NCBI GenBank assembly: GCA_024402655.1
Contig: JAKSTH010000001.1
Location: forward strand, 1 to 64,000
Origin: Treponema sp.
Lineage (GTDB): Bacteria > Spirochaetota > Spirochaetia > Treponematales > Treponemataceae
Reading direction: 5' to 3'
DNA length: 64,000 nucleotides
Shown: positions 8,776 to 18,263 of the stretch, in pieces
Numbering within the stretch: position 1 is the stretch's first letter
Layout of the letters: every line of letters starts with the position of its first letter
Translations under genes and position numbers: made by a program
Notes under the pieces: generated by a model
The model's database searches: none
What the model was told of the DNA's origin: nothing
What the model saw: only the letters and a program-made list of their open reading frames with translations

Positions 8776-10426
8776 GAAAAAAGGTTTTTTTGCAGGTAAT
8801 TTATCTCTTGCAGGAAAATATATAAAAGAAAAATATCCCTATCTTCTTTTATTCTTTTTTGGATTTTTAATTTTAGCAGGAATTAATTTATTAAAAGTTA
8901 GTTCTTCAAATAGTATTGCAGGTTTTAATCTTGCTGATTTTGAAATTGGCCAGATTGCAGACCGTACAATTATTGCAGAAAGAACACTTCCACCAGATGC
9001 AGTAGATACAGTTGCTGTTATTAATGGTGAAAAGGTTATAAAAAAAGGTTTTCCAATTACAGAAGAAGGTTATGCAAAGCTTAGAAAAATGTCTTTATCT
9101 TCTGTTGTAATTGACTATCGTGCTTTTGCAAATAATCTTTTATATTTGTTTTTAGTTTCTGTTGCCTGGTATCTTTTGTATTCTTTCTTAAAATTTGGAA
9201 GAAAAATAAAACTTAGAGAACCTTTGGTACAGGTTATTCTGCTTTTAATTATGTATTCAGTTACTGCATTCAGCAGTCGTTTTTCATTTTTTGCAAGCCC
9301 ATACTCAATTTGTATTCTTATTCCAATTGGCTTATGTGTTATGCTTATTACCATTTTGTATGGTGAACTTTCGGCAATTCTATTTGCATTTATTTCGGCC
9401 CTCTCAATTATAGTGGCTTGCGGTTGGGTTTTACCACCAGCCTTGTTTGTTCTTGCATCTTCTTTATGTACAGTTTCAATTGTAAGAAAAATTGAACGTC
9501 GTCTTGATCTGGTTTTTGCTTCTATTATTCTTTCGATTTTTGATGTAATAATGATGTTCTTCCTTATTATCATCTTTAATGAAAACCTGGCAGATAAAGG
9601 TTCTATTCTTGTAGGAATTTTCTTAAACGGCTTCCTTTCTGGAATTTTAACTTTAGGTTTCTTAACTCCTCTGGAATTTATGTTGAATTCAGCTTCTGTG
9701 TTCCGTCTTATGGACTTAAGCGACTTGAACAATCCTTTAATGCAGAAAATGCTTATTACTGCCAGCGGTACTTACAATCATTCTCTTATGGTTGCACAGC
9801 TTGCCGAAACAGCCTGCCGTGAAATTGGTGCAAATCCTCTTATTGCAAGAGTTGGTGCTTACTATCACGACATTGGAAAAATTGACCAGAGTGAATACTT
9901 TGTAGAAAATCAGAAAGGTCAGAATAAACATGATGATATAAATCCTTCTTTAAGTGCTTCCATTATTAAAAGCCATGTAAAGAAAGGCGTGGAAAAAGCC
10001 AGAGAAATGCATCTTCCACAGGTTATTGTTGATGTAGTTTCGGAACATCATGGTAACAGTGTAATTGCATACTTTTATAACGAAGCAAAAGAAAAGGATC
10101 CTACAGTTGCACCAGAAGATTTTTCTTACCCAGGAAATCCACCTTCTACAAAAGAATCTGCAGTTGTTATGCTGGCAGATACAGTAGAAGCTGCCTGCAG
10201 AACTTTGGAAAATCCTTCTGTTTCAAGACTGGAAAAATTTATTACTCAACTGGTAAATGGAAAAGTAGAACATAATCAGCTGGATAATTGTGATTTAACT
10301 TTTACAGATATTACAAAAATCAAACAGGCTTTTGTTCAGATTCTTGTAGGTTATTATCACAGCCGCATTGAATATCCAGACCAGCAGGATCCAGATAAAA
10401 AAGACAAAGATAAGGATGAAAAATAA
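8756..10426 (+). CDS. 7TM-HD phosphohydrolase, c-di-AMP phosphodiesterase candidate (PgpH/YqfF-type)
   Basis: A membrane-anchored HD-domain hydrolase. One N-terminal membrane segment is followed by a short extracytoplasmic stretch (about 70-80 residues), then six or seven hydrophobic helices, then a cytosolic HD domain with NHS near 338, the H-D pair in YYHDIGK near 368, and EHHGN further on. PgpH homologues hydrolyse c-di-AMP. The outer domain is much shorter than the 7TMR-HDED region of Listeria PgpH (total about 556 aa against roughly 700), so it keeps only the membrane-proximal part. Starts at 8750 and 8756 are both in frame; I prefer 8756 because AAGG (8743-8746) then sits 9 bases away. 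It overlaps phoH. C-di-AMP specificity is inferred from the family. Confidence 0.85.
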   Translation: MKKTENKKKGFFAGNLSLAGKYIKEKYPYLLLFFFGFLILAGINLLKVSSSNSIAGFNLADFEIGQIADRTIIAERTLPPDAVDTVAVINGEKVIKKGFPITEEGYAKLRKMSLSSVVIDYRAFANNLLYLFLVSVAWYLLYSFLKFGRKIKLREPLVQVILLLIMYSVTAFSSRFSFFASPYSICILIPIGLCVMLITILYGELSAILFAFISALSIIVACGWVLPPALFVLASSLCTVSIVRKIERRLDLVFASIILSIFDVIMMFFLIIIFNENLADKGSILVGIFLNGFLSGILTLGFLTPLEFMLNSASVFRLMDLSDLNNPLMQKMLITASGTYNHSLMVAQLAETACREIGANPLIARVGAYYHDIGKIDQSEYFVENQKGQNKHDDINPSLSASIIKSHVKKGVEKAREMHLPQVIVDVVSEHHGNSVIAYFYNEAKEKDPTVAPEDFSYPGNPPSTKESAVVMLADTVEAACRTLENPSVSRLEKFITQLVNGKVEHNQLDNCDLTFTDITKIKQAFVQILVGYYHSRIEYPDQQDPDKKDKDKDEK

Positions 10427-10903
10427 ATGAACAGAATTTTAATAGATTTTAATGAAGATGTTGAAATTCCTGGCTGGGCAGAGGCTATTGAACCTTTTAT
10501 GCAGAAGGTTTTACAGGAGCTGAATTTTGACCAGCAGGAAGTATCTGTTCTTTTTTGTAAGGACCCATATATTCAGCAATTAAACAGGGAATACCGTAAC
10601 ATAGATGCCCCTACAGATGTTTTATCTTTTGAAAACGATGATGTTTATGAAGATGAAGAAGGTAAGTGGAAATGTGTTGGCGATATTGCCATTAGTTTAG
10701 ATACATTACCGGTAAACAGTGAATATTTTGAAGTAGATATGAACAGCGAGTTTAAAAGACTTTTAGTTCACGGACTTCTTCATTTAAACGGCATGGATCA
10801 TGGAGAAGAACACATAGAAAAAGGTGTGGCTCCCCAGTGCGAAATGCTTGTTTTGCAGGAACAACTTTTAGAAAAATTAAAGGATGAAATTATTATAAAA
10901 TGA
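10427..10903 (+). CDS. ybeY: Endoribonuclease YbeY
   Basis: YbeY is a zinc-dependent endoribonuclease needed for 16S rRNA 3'-end maturation and ribosome quality control. The 158-residue protein carries the diagnostic zinc motif HGLLHLNGMDH (H114, H118, H124) and the upstream conserved stretch YRNIDAPTDVLSFE. The ATG at 10427 directly follows the stop of the HD gene (TAAATG), and its own stop overlaps the next ATG, so expression is probably coupled within the phoH-ybeY cluster. Confidence 0.96.
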   Translation: MNRILIDFNEDVEIPGWAEAIEPFMQKVLQELNFDQQEVSVLFCKDPYIQQLNREYRNIDAPTDVLSFENDDVYEDEEGKWKCVGDIAISLDTLPVNSEYFEVDMNSEFKRLLVHGLLHLNGMDHGEEHIEKGVAPQCEMLVLQEQLLEKLKDEIIIK

Positions 10904-11691
10904 GTTTTTTTAGCAGAAAAAAGAAAACTGAACCAAAAATAGAAGATATCGATAATATACAACAGGAAATATTAAAAGAAGAAAAAGAAGACATGATTCA
11001 CGGGGTAGAAGGTCTTTCTGAAACTTCTGTAAAAGAAGTAATGGTACCTCGTATTGATGTTGATTTTATTGCTTCTGATACACCTACAAATGAGCTTTTG
11101 AAAAAGATTATTGCCAGTGGACATTCCAGATTCCCTGTATATTCAGATTCAATTGATAATGTTATTGGTGTTTTATATGTAAAAGATTTGTTAAAATGTT
11201 TTTCTGAAAATCAGGTTATAGATTTAACTAAGGTAATTAGAAAACCATATTTTGTTCCGGAAAGCAAAAGAATAGACAGCTTACTGGCAGAATTTAAAAG
11301 ACATCATCTTCATATTGCTCTTGCAATTGATGAATATGGTGGCATTTCTGGTATTGTCACAATGGAAGATATTATTGAAGAAATTGTTGGTGATATTCAG
11401 GATGAATTTGATAAAGAACGAGAAGACATTATTACCGTAAATGAAAATGTATGGTTATGTGATGCTCGCATAGATCTTGATGATTTAAACGAAACTATTG
11501 AGGCTGAATTTCCTAATGAAGATTTCGATTCTCTGGGTGGATTTGTATTCGACATCTTTGGAAAAGTTCCTGTAAAATATGAAAAAGCAAGTTGGAATAA
11601 CTACGACTTTATTGTACAGGATATGGAAGGCCACAGAATTAATGTGATTAAAGTTATTCGGAATGTAAAGGAAGGGGAAACTGATGAATAA
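10900..11691 (+). CDS. CBS-pair / CorC-HlyC-domain protein
   Basis: A soluble 263-residue protein with two CBS domains (first beginning near VMVPRIDVDFI at about 47, second near 110-165) and a C-terminal CorC/HlyC transporter-associated domain (about 175-255, ending in GHRINVIKVIR). This resembles E. coli CorC/YbeX, which lacks the membrane DUF21 part and sits beside ybeY in many genomes, as here. It probably senses adenine nucleotides or divalent ions; the exact role is unresolved even in model species. Its ATG overlaps the ybeY stop (ATGA), and its stop overlaps the next start by 8 bases. Confidence 0.88.
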   Translation: MSFFSRKKKTEPKIEDIDNIQQEILKEEKEDMIHGVEGLSETSVKEVMVPRIDVDFIASDTPTNELLKKIIASGHSRFPVYSDSIDNVIGVLYVKDLLKCFSENQVIDLTKVIRKPYFVPESKRIDSLLAEFKRHHLHIALAIDEYGGISGIVTMEDIIEEIVGDIQDEFDKEREDIITVNENVWLCDARIDLDDLNETIEAEFPNEDFDSLGGFVFDIFGKVPVKYEKASWNNYDFIVQDMEGHRINVIKVIRNVKEGETDE

Positions 11692-13777
11692 TAAGAAGCC
11701 ATTTATTGCCATTTTATGTGTTTTTTTAGCATGTAACCTGATGTTTGCACAATCAACAAAAACTGTTATAGAAAAATATAACATGGGTGAACAAGCTCAA
11801 CAGGAAGAAAACTTCTATCTTGCACAGCAGTATTATCTGGAAGTGGTGGCAATAAATCCTGCTTATTCTCAGGCCTGGTATAAACTGGCTGAATGTTCTT
11901 ATAAACTTGGTGAATTTGAACTTGCACAAAATTATCTTGTAAGTGCAGAAAAATATGAACCTTCTAATTCCCAGTATTTAAATTTAAAAGGTAAAATCTA
12001 TGTTTCTTTGGGAAAACTCACAGAAGCAAAAACTCTTTTTAATGACATTCTAAAAAAATATCCTAATGATGTAGAAGCCCACTTTGGTCTTGCAGAAATT
12101 GAACTTTACGAAGGCCGCTATTCTGGGGCAGAAAAACAATATAACGAAGCTTTAAAACGTCAGAGTAATAATAGAAATGCTTTGTTAGCTTTGTCACTTA
12201 TAAATGCAGAACGCAGTAAATTTACAGAAGCAGAAAAATATTTAAAACAGGCTCTTAATTATTTTTCGGGAGATCCAGAAGTACATTATCTGGCTGCAGT
12301 TGTTTATTCCATGAAAGGTGATTACAAACAGGCAGAAAATCAGGCAAGAATTTCTGTAGAAATAAATGGAAATCTGGAAAAATCATATGAACTTTTGACT
12401 ACTGTTTTATACAAACAGGGAAAATATTCAGAAGTTCTTGATTTAAGTGACTTTTTAATCAGTAAAAACAGAAGAAATGCTACTGCCTGGTATTTAAAAG
12501 GAATTGCTTATTCAAAACTTGGAAAAACTGCAGAAGCTATAAATGTATGGTCTACAGGTTTAAACAACCAGCCTCAAGATGAAATTATGCGCATGGCAAT
12601 GGAACTGGAAATTCGTGAACTTCTTACTGTAGAAGACAGAAAAAGAGCTTTGTGGTCAAAATTCCATGTTGATAATGCCAAACAGTATAATACCCGTTAT
12701 GATGGGGCTGGAGCTGTTTATGAATACCAGAGAGCTTTGCTTTTGGATCCTATGAATTATGAAGCAAGAAAAGCTTATGCAGATATTATTGAATTAAACG
12801 GCATGTATGAACTTTATCTGGATCAGTTAAACTTTATAAAAGCTCATAACATAAGTTCATTAAAAGGTAAAAGTCTTACAGATTTAACAGATAAAATTGA
12901 AGCTTATGAAAGTCTTCTTTCTCAGACTTTGGCAAAAAAATGGAATGTAGAACCATTTTATCTTGATAAAACAAGATGGAATATTGCAATTTTCTATGAA
13001 GATAATACTTCCAGCTTTATTCATGCAGATACAAACAATCTTGCAGCTCGTGCCTGTGCAGATATTTTTTCTGGAATTGCAATTACAAGTGTAAAAACTC
13101 AGGTTACTCCTGTTTCCGGTTATGGAGAAGCATTTAAAAATGCAAGAATAAATAATTATGATTATTTTATTATTGTGTCTTTAAGCGAAGGTCAGAATGA
13201 TTTAACTTTAAGTTCAACAATTTACAATGGTAGAACTGGACTGGAAATTGAAAAGAATAATTTCTATTCAACAGGTAACAACCGTTTTTCAACAGTATTG
13301 CGCCGCTTTAGAAAATCTGTTTTAGACAAGCTTACTGTTCGTGGAAAAATTCTTGCCCGTAATGGTAAAACTGTTCTTGTAGATTTAGGAAAAAGTGAAA
13401 ACATTGTAAAAGATGCAGAATTCCATATTGTAAAAAAAGGTGCAATTCAGACTTCAGACAATTCTTTTGGTCTTTTCTATAATCAGAGCGATTTGTATGG
13501 AACTTTAAGAATTACAAATCCTGGTGAAGAAGTTTCTGAAGGTGTAATTGAAAATCTTGGATTCTACGACAGAATTAATATTGAAGATGAAGTTATATTA
13601 ATCAGTTTGCCTTCAAAAAATACAAATCAGGCTGCTGCAATTGATAATGTTCCTGCAGCAGACGAAAACGGTAACACTGTTGTAAAATCTGAAATTAAAG
13701 GGCAGTCACTTATTAATGATATTAAAAAGACTGTAGAAAAACCTTCTGTTTTGGAATTGCTTAGAAATATTTACTAA
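11684..13777 (+). CDS. Exported TPR-repeat protein
   Basis: A 697-residue protein with a signal peptide (MNNKKPFIAILCVFLACNLMFAQ). At least seven TPR-like helical repeats follow from about 30 to 300 (for example NPAYSQAWYKLAECSYKLGE). A second region (about 420-560) looks like a mixed alpha/beta domain, and a C-terminal beta-rich part contains GKILARNGKTVLVDLGKS, reminiscent of FlgT-like C-terminal domains; that likeness is only impressionistic. It is presumably a periplasmic scaffold. Its ATG overlaps the stop of the CBS gene by 8 bases. Its stop is 7 bases from the stop of the convergent gene, leaving no room for a terminator. Confidence 0.75.
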   Translation: MNNKKPFIAILCVFLACNLMFAQSTKTVIEKYNMGEQAQQEENFYLAQQYYLEVVAINPAYSQAWYKLAECSYKLGEFELAQNYLVSAEKYEPSNSQYLNLKGKIYVSLGKLTEAKTLFNDILKKYPNDVEAHFGLAEIELYEGRYSGAEKQYNEALKRQSNNRNALLALSLINAERSKFTEAEKYLKQALNYFSGDPEVHYLAAVVYSMKGDYKQAENQARISVEINGNLEKSYELLTTVLYKQGKYSEVLDLSDFLISKNRRNATAWYLKGIAYSKLGKTAEAINVWSTGLNNQPQDEIMRMAMELEIRELLTVEDRKRALWSKFHVDNAKQYNTRYDGAGAVYEYQRALLLDPMNYEARKAYADIIELNGMYELYLDQLNFIKAHNISSLKGKSLTDLTDKIEAYESLLSQTLAKKWNVEPFYLDKTRWNIAIFYEDNTSSFIHADTNNLAARACADIFSGIAITSVKTQVTPVSGYGEAFKNARINNYDYFIIVSLSEGQNDLTLSSTIYNGRTGLEIEKNNFYSTGNNRFSTVLRRFRKSVLDKLTVRGKILARNGKTVLVDLGKSENIVKDAEFHIVKKGAIQTSDNSFGLFYNQSDLYGTLRITNPGEEVSEGVIENLGFYDRINIEDEVILISLPSKNTNQAAAIDNVPAADENGNTVVKSEIKGQSLINDIKKTVEKPSVLELLRNIY

Positions 13778-13784
13778 TAAAAAA

Positions 13785-14663
13785 TTAATCTTCAGAAATA
13801 GACAATTCAAGTAAAGAAGCATTTATCCATCTTTTAGTCTGTAAAGGATAGTCAAAAACCTGAATAAATGCTTTTACTGCTTCTTCATAATTTCCAAGAT
13901 AATATTCAGTTTCTCCAATATAAAAATAAGCACGGTTCATAACATCTTTATTAATGTTTCTGTGAACCAGCATTTTTAACTGAGAATTAGCTTCTGTATA
14001 TTTTTCCTGAACAAAGGTATTTTTTAAAATTTCAAAAAGAATATATTCATCGCCACCATCTGGTGAAATTAAATCATCTTCAAAAAAATAAGGGAGCAAA
14101 ACTTCTTTTTTGTTTGTTACCGAAGCAGCAAAACTTTTTGTGGAATCTACTGTATTTGTAGAAACTTTAGAGGCTTTTTTTTCTGAAGAAAGAATGTCCA
14201 GATATGGCAGTGGAGTTTCTCTCATAGTTCCTTCTTCGTAAAGCTTTTCTTCCTTTTCTTTTTTTAAATCATTATCGTTTGTTTTTTGTAAAGGCAGGTG
14301 AACGCCATTTACAGTACTGTTCATAGAAATAAGAACTATATCGTAAGGTTTGTCTGTGTAAGAAATTACTGAATAAAAATAATCTTTATAATCTTTTACT
14401 GAATCTGTATAACTGCTTGTGTCTGCTGGAAGTACCACCAATGGCATAAGCTGAGTAATCTGTTTATATGAAGTTATTGGTTTATTGCTTCTGTAAAGAT
14501 AAAGCTTTGTAATAGGAGAATCTGGATTTTCTGGTAAAGTCCATGTAATGTTTATTTTAGTTCCTTTTCCAGCCGAAGCCTGAAGATTCTGAATAATAGG
14601 TTTTTCGGCCCATAATGCAGCGGCAGTAAAAAGTGTACAAATCAGTAAAATAAATTTCTTCAT
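13785..14663 (-). CDS. Exported FN3-like/TPR-like protein, unknown function
   Basis: A 292-residue protein with a signal peptide ending AALWAE. Residues about 25-120 read like a fibronectin-III or similar beta-sandwich (INITWTLPENPDSPITKLYLYRS, then YFYSVISYTD). The C-terminal 90 residues contain two TPR-like helical pairs (AYFYIGETEYYLGNYEEAVKAF). The middle is charged and low in complexity. I do not recognise a named family; a periplasmic binding or scaffold role is a guess. It is transcribed divergently from prfB, and its promoter has a perfect TTGACA. Confidence 0.7.
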   Translation of the reverse strand: MKKFILLICTLFTAAALWAEKPIIQNLQASAGKGTKINITWTLPENPDSPITKLYLYRSNKPITSYKQITQLMPLVVLPADTSSYTDSVKDYKDYFYSVISYTDKPYDIVLISMNSTVNGVHLPLQKTNDNDLKKEKEEKLYEEGTMRETPLPYLDILSSEKKASKVSTNTVDSTKSFAASVTNKKEVLLPYFFEDDLISPDGGDEYILFEILKNTFVQEKYTEANSQLKMLVHRNINKDVMNRAYFYIGETEYYLGNYEEAVKAFIQVFDYPLQTKRWINASLLELSISED

Positions 14664-14669
14664 ATTTAA

Positions 14670-14698
14670 ATAATAAAGTCCTGTATTTCATTTGTCAA
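14670..14698 (-). promoter_or_regulatory. Predicted leaderless promoter of the 13785-14663 gene
   Basis: On the minus strand there is a perfect TTGACA (14698-14693), a 17-base spacer and TATTAT (14675-14670). Only six bases then precede the ATG at 14663. No Shine-Dalgarno fits in that space, so the message is probably leaderless. This is the best -35 match in the window. Confidence 0.7.
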
Positions 14699-14701
14699 TC
14701 A

Positions 14702-14730
14702 TTGTAAAAATGTGATTTTCTTGTTATTTT
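14702..14730 (+). promoter_or_regulatory. Predicted leaderless promoter of prfB
   Basis: TTGTAA at 14702-14707, a 17-base spacer and TATTTT at 14725-14730, then seven bases to the prfB ATG at 14738. No ribosome site is visible. It lies back to back with the strong minus-strand promoter. Both boxes are 4/6 matches. Confidence 0.45.
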
Positions 14731-14737
14731 ATAAAGT

Positions 14738-15872
14738 ATGTTAGAAGAAGTAAAATTTCCAATTGAACAATTAAAAGAAGATATTCAGAATGTTTGGGGG
14801 CGTCTTTGACTCTGCCAGCATAGACAAATCAATTAAAGAAAAAGAAAAACTTACAGAAGAACCAGGCTTTTGGGATGATCATGAAACTGCTGAAAAAGTT
14901 ATGTCACAAATCAGAAAACTTAAAAGCAGAGTTGAGCCTTGGAGAAAACTTCTGGCAGACATGGATGATATAGATGCTATGTTTGAACTTGCTTCTGAAT
15001 CTGGTGACCAGAGCGATGAAGATGAAGTTCGTACAATGTATGATGCAGCTAAAGCTAGTTTTGAAAAATTAAATATATTAAATCTTCTTTCTGGGGAAGT
15101 AGACCAGAATGATGCATATCTTACAGTTCATGCAGGAGCTGGTGGTACAGAAGCCTGTGACTGGGTTTATATGCTTAGCCGCATGTATTTAAGATGGGCA
15201 GAACGACACGGTTATAAAACAGAAATAATGGATGAACTTGAAGCAGAAGGTGGGTTAAAATCCATAACTATTCAGGTTTCAGGAGATTTTGTTTACGGAT
15301 ATTTAAAAGGCGAAGGTGGAATACATCGTCTTGTGCGCATTTCTCCTTTTGATGCAAATGCCCGCCGTCATACAAGTTTTGCTTCTGTATATGTATATCC
15401 TGTTCTTGATGACACAATTGAAGTTGATATTAAGCCAGAAGATCTTCGTGTAGATACTTACCGCGCTGGTGGTAAAGGTGGACAGCATGTTAATAAAACT
15501 GACTCTGCTGTTCGTTTTACACATATTCCAACAGGAATTGTTGTTGCATGTCAGACAGAGCGAAGCCAGATTATGAACCGACAGTCTTGTATGAATATGC
15601 TTAAAGCTCGCCTTTATGAATATTATAGAGAACAGAAGGAAAAAGAAAATTCTAAATTTGCTGCAGAAAAAAAAGATATTTCTTTTGGCAGCCAGATTCG
15701 TTCTTATGTTTTCTGTCCTTATACAATGGTAAAAGATCACAGAACAAAATTCTCTGTTGGTAATATTCAGGGAGTTATGGACGGCGATCTTGATGAATTT
15801 ATGAATTCATATTTAGTTGCTAAATGGAAAGGCCTTCCAATGGATGGTTCACCAGATGATGAAGAAGTTTAG
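14738..15872 (+). CDS. prfB: Peptide chain release factor 2, with programmed +1 frameshift
   Basis: RF2 recognises UGA and UAA stops. The gene starts at ATG 14738, reads 23 codons to CTT (14804-14806), meets an in-frame TGA (14807-14809), and resumes in the +1 frame at GAC (14808). The joined product is about 377 residues, close to the usual 365. The downstream frame carries the RF2 tripeptide SPF (about 202-204) that reads UGA and the catalytic GGQ (about 247-249). Reading only the downstream frame from ATG 14790 would lose the N-terminal helix and should not be taken as the start. It heads the operon running to lolE. Confidence 0.97.
14796..14810 (+). promoter_or_regulatory. prfB +1 programmed frameshift site
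   Basis: The site reads GGGGG, then CGT, CTT, TGA, C. The G-run acts as an internal Shine-Dalgarno three bases upstream of the slippery CTT, and the in-frame TGA is followed by C. This matches the E. coli prfB site (AGGGGGTATCTTTGAC) almost base for base. When RF2 is scarce, termination at TGA is slow and the ribosome slips +1 to make RF2, giving autoregulation. Confidence 0.96.
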
Positions 15873-17376
15873 CCAACTAATAATACTTCTTTTATTATTC
15901 TCTAATAGCAGCCTGCTTTTTGCCGGTGACTGGATTGTTGCAGCCAGACAATTCTCATATCCTAAAAAGCAGGATAGTGCTTTAACTCGTGGACTTGCCC
16001 AAACAATTCCTGAAAAAGTTTTGGATCAGGTTTTACAGTATTCATCCAGAGAAATTCTTTCTGATGAAAAAAATCAGCGTAAACTTTATGAATTAAAAAA
16101 TCAAAGAACCTCACTTTTTTTGCAGCTTTCGGCACAGGTTCAGTTAAGAGATGCCTTGGTTTTAACTGTAACAGATGAAAAAACTCTGGAAAAAAAGATT
16201 ACAGAAGCAGAATTAAAACTGGCTGAAATTAAAGCAAAAATAGACCAGAATCTGGAAACTCAAAAAGAGATTTTGAATCATACTTATGTGGAGCCGGAAA
16301 AAGAAACTGATTTTTTAACTAAGGCTTTTACAAAACCTGAAAATACTGCACTTATAGAAAATATTGCACTTTATAAAAACGATTCTTCTGTTTTATATGA
16401 GTTTGAAGAGAAAAACAAAGATTTACCACTGAACTCTGAAGCTGTTGAAAAAGAACTTGTTTCAAAAGGAATTAAAGGGTTTATTTCGGGAAATATAAAT
16501 GTTTATTCACAGTATATTACAGTAACATTAGAGTTGCATTCTTATCCTGGAGCCAGTTCCTTAATTACTCTAAAGGAATATGGGAATCTGGATGATATAG
16601 ACACAATTGCCTTTAATCTTGCTTCGGAATTAGGACCTGCTATTACAAATGCTCTTCCTGCCGTTTTATATATAAAAGGACTTTCTGAAAATATTCAGGT
16701 TTATATAGATAACAAACTTGTTTCAGAAAATGTAGAAAAATATTCTGTTCCTGCTGGAGTTCATACTCTTGAATTTACAGGAAAAGAATATAAATCAGCA
16801 GGTACTTCTTATTATTTTGAAGGAAATAAAAATTACACGATTGATGTTAATTTGGAAAAACTGGAACCAAAAAATATAAGCATAAAACCTTTGTCCCCTG
16901 TGATTGGCAGTTTTTATGCAAATGGTGTGCAGGCACAAACAGTGGAAGAAGAAACTGTTTTATCTATAAATGGAAATTCAGTTCTTGGTCAGTTTATTAC
17001 TCAAGACAATGCTGTTACTTTTTATTATATTGCCGAAGAAAATCTGAATAACGGGCAGACATATTCTGTTGCCATTAAAGATTTTGACACAGGCTCTTAC
17101 ATTGAAAAACGCCGTCGATGGATGTATACTTCTTATAGCGTTTTAGTTTCTTCTTTAATACCTGCATTTTTCTGCCAGGGACAGGCAAACAGTTATATTG
17201 CAGCTGGAAATGCCGGATTTTTAAAAACAGAAAAAGATATTCAAACTGCAAATGGCTGGATTACTGCCTCAAATGTTGCGACAGGAGTTTCTGTAGGTTG
17301 TGGAATCTGGTTTGTTTATGAATTAATTCGCTATTTATATGCCGCAAATAAAGTGCTTCCAGTTGAAGCAAAATAA
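15859..17376 (+). CDS. Exported PEGA-like-domain protein with C-terminal membrane segments
   Basis: About 505 residues. The signal peptide (MKKFSQLIILLLLFSNSSLLFAG) argues for the start at 15859, with 15856 also possible; either overlaps the prfB stop. A charged, coiled-coil-prone region follows (about 50-150), then an alpha/beta part. A PEGA-like beta-sandwich lies at about 270-340 (IQVYIDNKLVSENVEKYSVPAGVHTLEFTG, split across two strands). Hydrophobic stretches near the end (YSVLVSSLIPAFF, VATGVSVGCGIWFVYELI) suggest membrane anchoring. I cannot name the family; PEGA domains occur in envelope and surface-layer proteins. It lies between prfB and ftsY in one operon. Confidence 0.68.
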   Translation: MKKFSQLIILLLLFSNSSLLFAGDWIVAARQFSYPKKQDSALTRGLAQTIPEKVLDQVLQYSSREILSDEKNQRKLYELKNQRTSLFLQLSAQVQLRDALVLTVTDEKTLEKKITEAELKLAEIKAKIDQNLETQKEILNHTYVEPEKETDFLTKAFTKPENTALIENIALYKNDSSVLYEFEEKNKDLPLNSEAVEKELVSKGIKGFISGNINVYSQYITVTLELHSYPGASSLITLKEYGNLDDIDTIAFNLASELGPAITNALPAVLYIKGLSENIQVYIDNKLVSENVEKYSVPAGVHTLEFTGKEYKSAGTSYYFEGNKNYTIDVNLEKLEPKNISIKPLSPVIGSFYANGVQAQTVEEETVLSINGNSVLGQFITQDNAVTFYYIAEENLNNGQTYSVAIKDFDTGSYIEKRRRWMYTSYSVLVSSLIPAFFCQGQANSYIAAGNAGFLKTEKDIQTANGWITASNVATGVSVGCGIWFVYELIRYLYAANKVLPVEAK

Positions 17377-17393
17377 ATAAGTTGGAGTAAAAA

Positions 17394-18263
17394 ATGAAAC
17401 AGTCTTTTGGTGCAAAATTAAAATCACTTTTTTCGAAAAACAAAGGAAACGACGATTTTTATGAAGAATTAACAGATATTCTTGTAGAAGGTGATATTGG
17501 TGCAAAGACCGCATTCCAGCTGGTAGATGAATTGGAAAGCATTTGTAAAAAAAATAAAATCACAGAAGAAAATGAAATTATAAATGAACTTAAAAAACTT
17601 CTTCTTGAGTCTGTAAAACAGGTAGAATTAAAACCAGAAGAAGGAAAAGTGAATGTTTGGATGGTTCTTGGGGTAAACGGAGTTGGTAAAACTACCAGCG
17701 TTGCAAAAATGGCTTTGTGGTTCAAAAATCATGGAACAGAAAATCTTGTTCTTGCCAGTGCCGACACTTTCCGTGCCGCTGCAATTGAACAGCTTGCAAT
17801 GCATGGTGAAAAAACTGGGGTTCGTGTTGTAAGTCACCAGCATGGTTCAGATCCAAGTGCAGTTGTTTTTGATGCCGCAGACGCTGTTATTTCAAAAGGT
17901 GAAGGACTTGTTATTGCAGATACTGCAGGCCGTCTTCACAATAAAGAAAACCTTGTAAGAGAATTACAGAAAATTGACCGAACCTGTACTTTAAAAGCCA
18001 GCGAAGGTTGTTATAAAAAAATTATTGTTATTGATGCAACTACAGGTCAGAATGCTTTGCGACAGGCAGAAGTGTTTAATGAAGCAGTTGGAGTAGATGC
18101 AGTTATTATGACAAAATACGATTCCACAGCAAAAGGTGGATGTGCAGTTTCTATTGGTCGGGAATTAAACATTCCAATTGCATTTGTTTGTACCGGTGAA
18201 AAATATGCAGACATTAAACCTTTTGATGCAGAAACTTATATAAATGATTTCCTTGGATTGTAA
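17394..18263 (+). CDS. ftsY: Signal recognition particle receptor FtsY
   Basis: FtsY is the membrane-associated GTPase that docks SRP-ribosome complexes at the Sec translocon. The 289-residue protein is essentially the minimal NG domain, without the long acidic A domain of E. coli FtsY. Motifs are G1 GVNGVGKT (93-100), DTFRAAAIEQL, DTAGRL and TKYDSTAKGG. A short basic N-terminal helix (MKQSFGAKLKSLFSKNKG) probably serves for membrane binding. The ATG has GGAG about 9 bases upstream. It is co-transcribed with a lipoprotein and lolCDE, which places protein targeting and lipoprotein sorting in one operon. Confidence 0.96.
   Translation: MKQSFGAKLKSLFSKNKGNDDFYEELTDILVEGDIGAKTAFQLVDELESICKKNKITEENEIINELKKLLLESVKQVELKPEEGKVNVWMVLGVNGVGKTTSVAKMALWFKNHGTENLVLASADTFRAAAIEQLAMHGEKTGVRVVSHQHGSDPSAVVFDAADAVISKGEGLVIADTAGRLHNKENLVRELQKIDRTCTLKASEGCYKKIIVIDATTGQNALRQAEVFNEAVGVDAVIMTKYDSTAKGGCAVSIGRELNIPIAFVCTGEKYADIKPFDAETYINDFLGL

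Noticed and set aside
9115-9732. A 205-codon open frame on the minus strand opposite the 7TM-HD gene
   Set aside because: It lies entirely within a well-supported membrane protein; its composition (runs of Arg, Lys, Ile, Thr) mirrors the hydrophobic helices on the other strand, and it has no ribosome site or recognisable domain.
14790-15872. ATG 14790 as the prfB start
   Set aside because: It ignores the 23-codon upstream frame and the canonical CTT-TGA-C site. The full gene starts at 14738.
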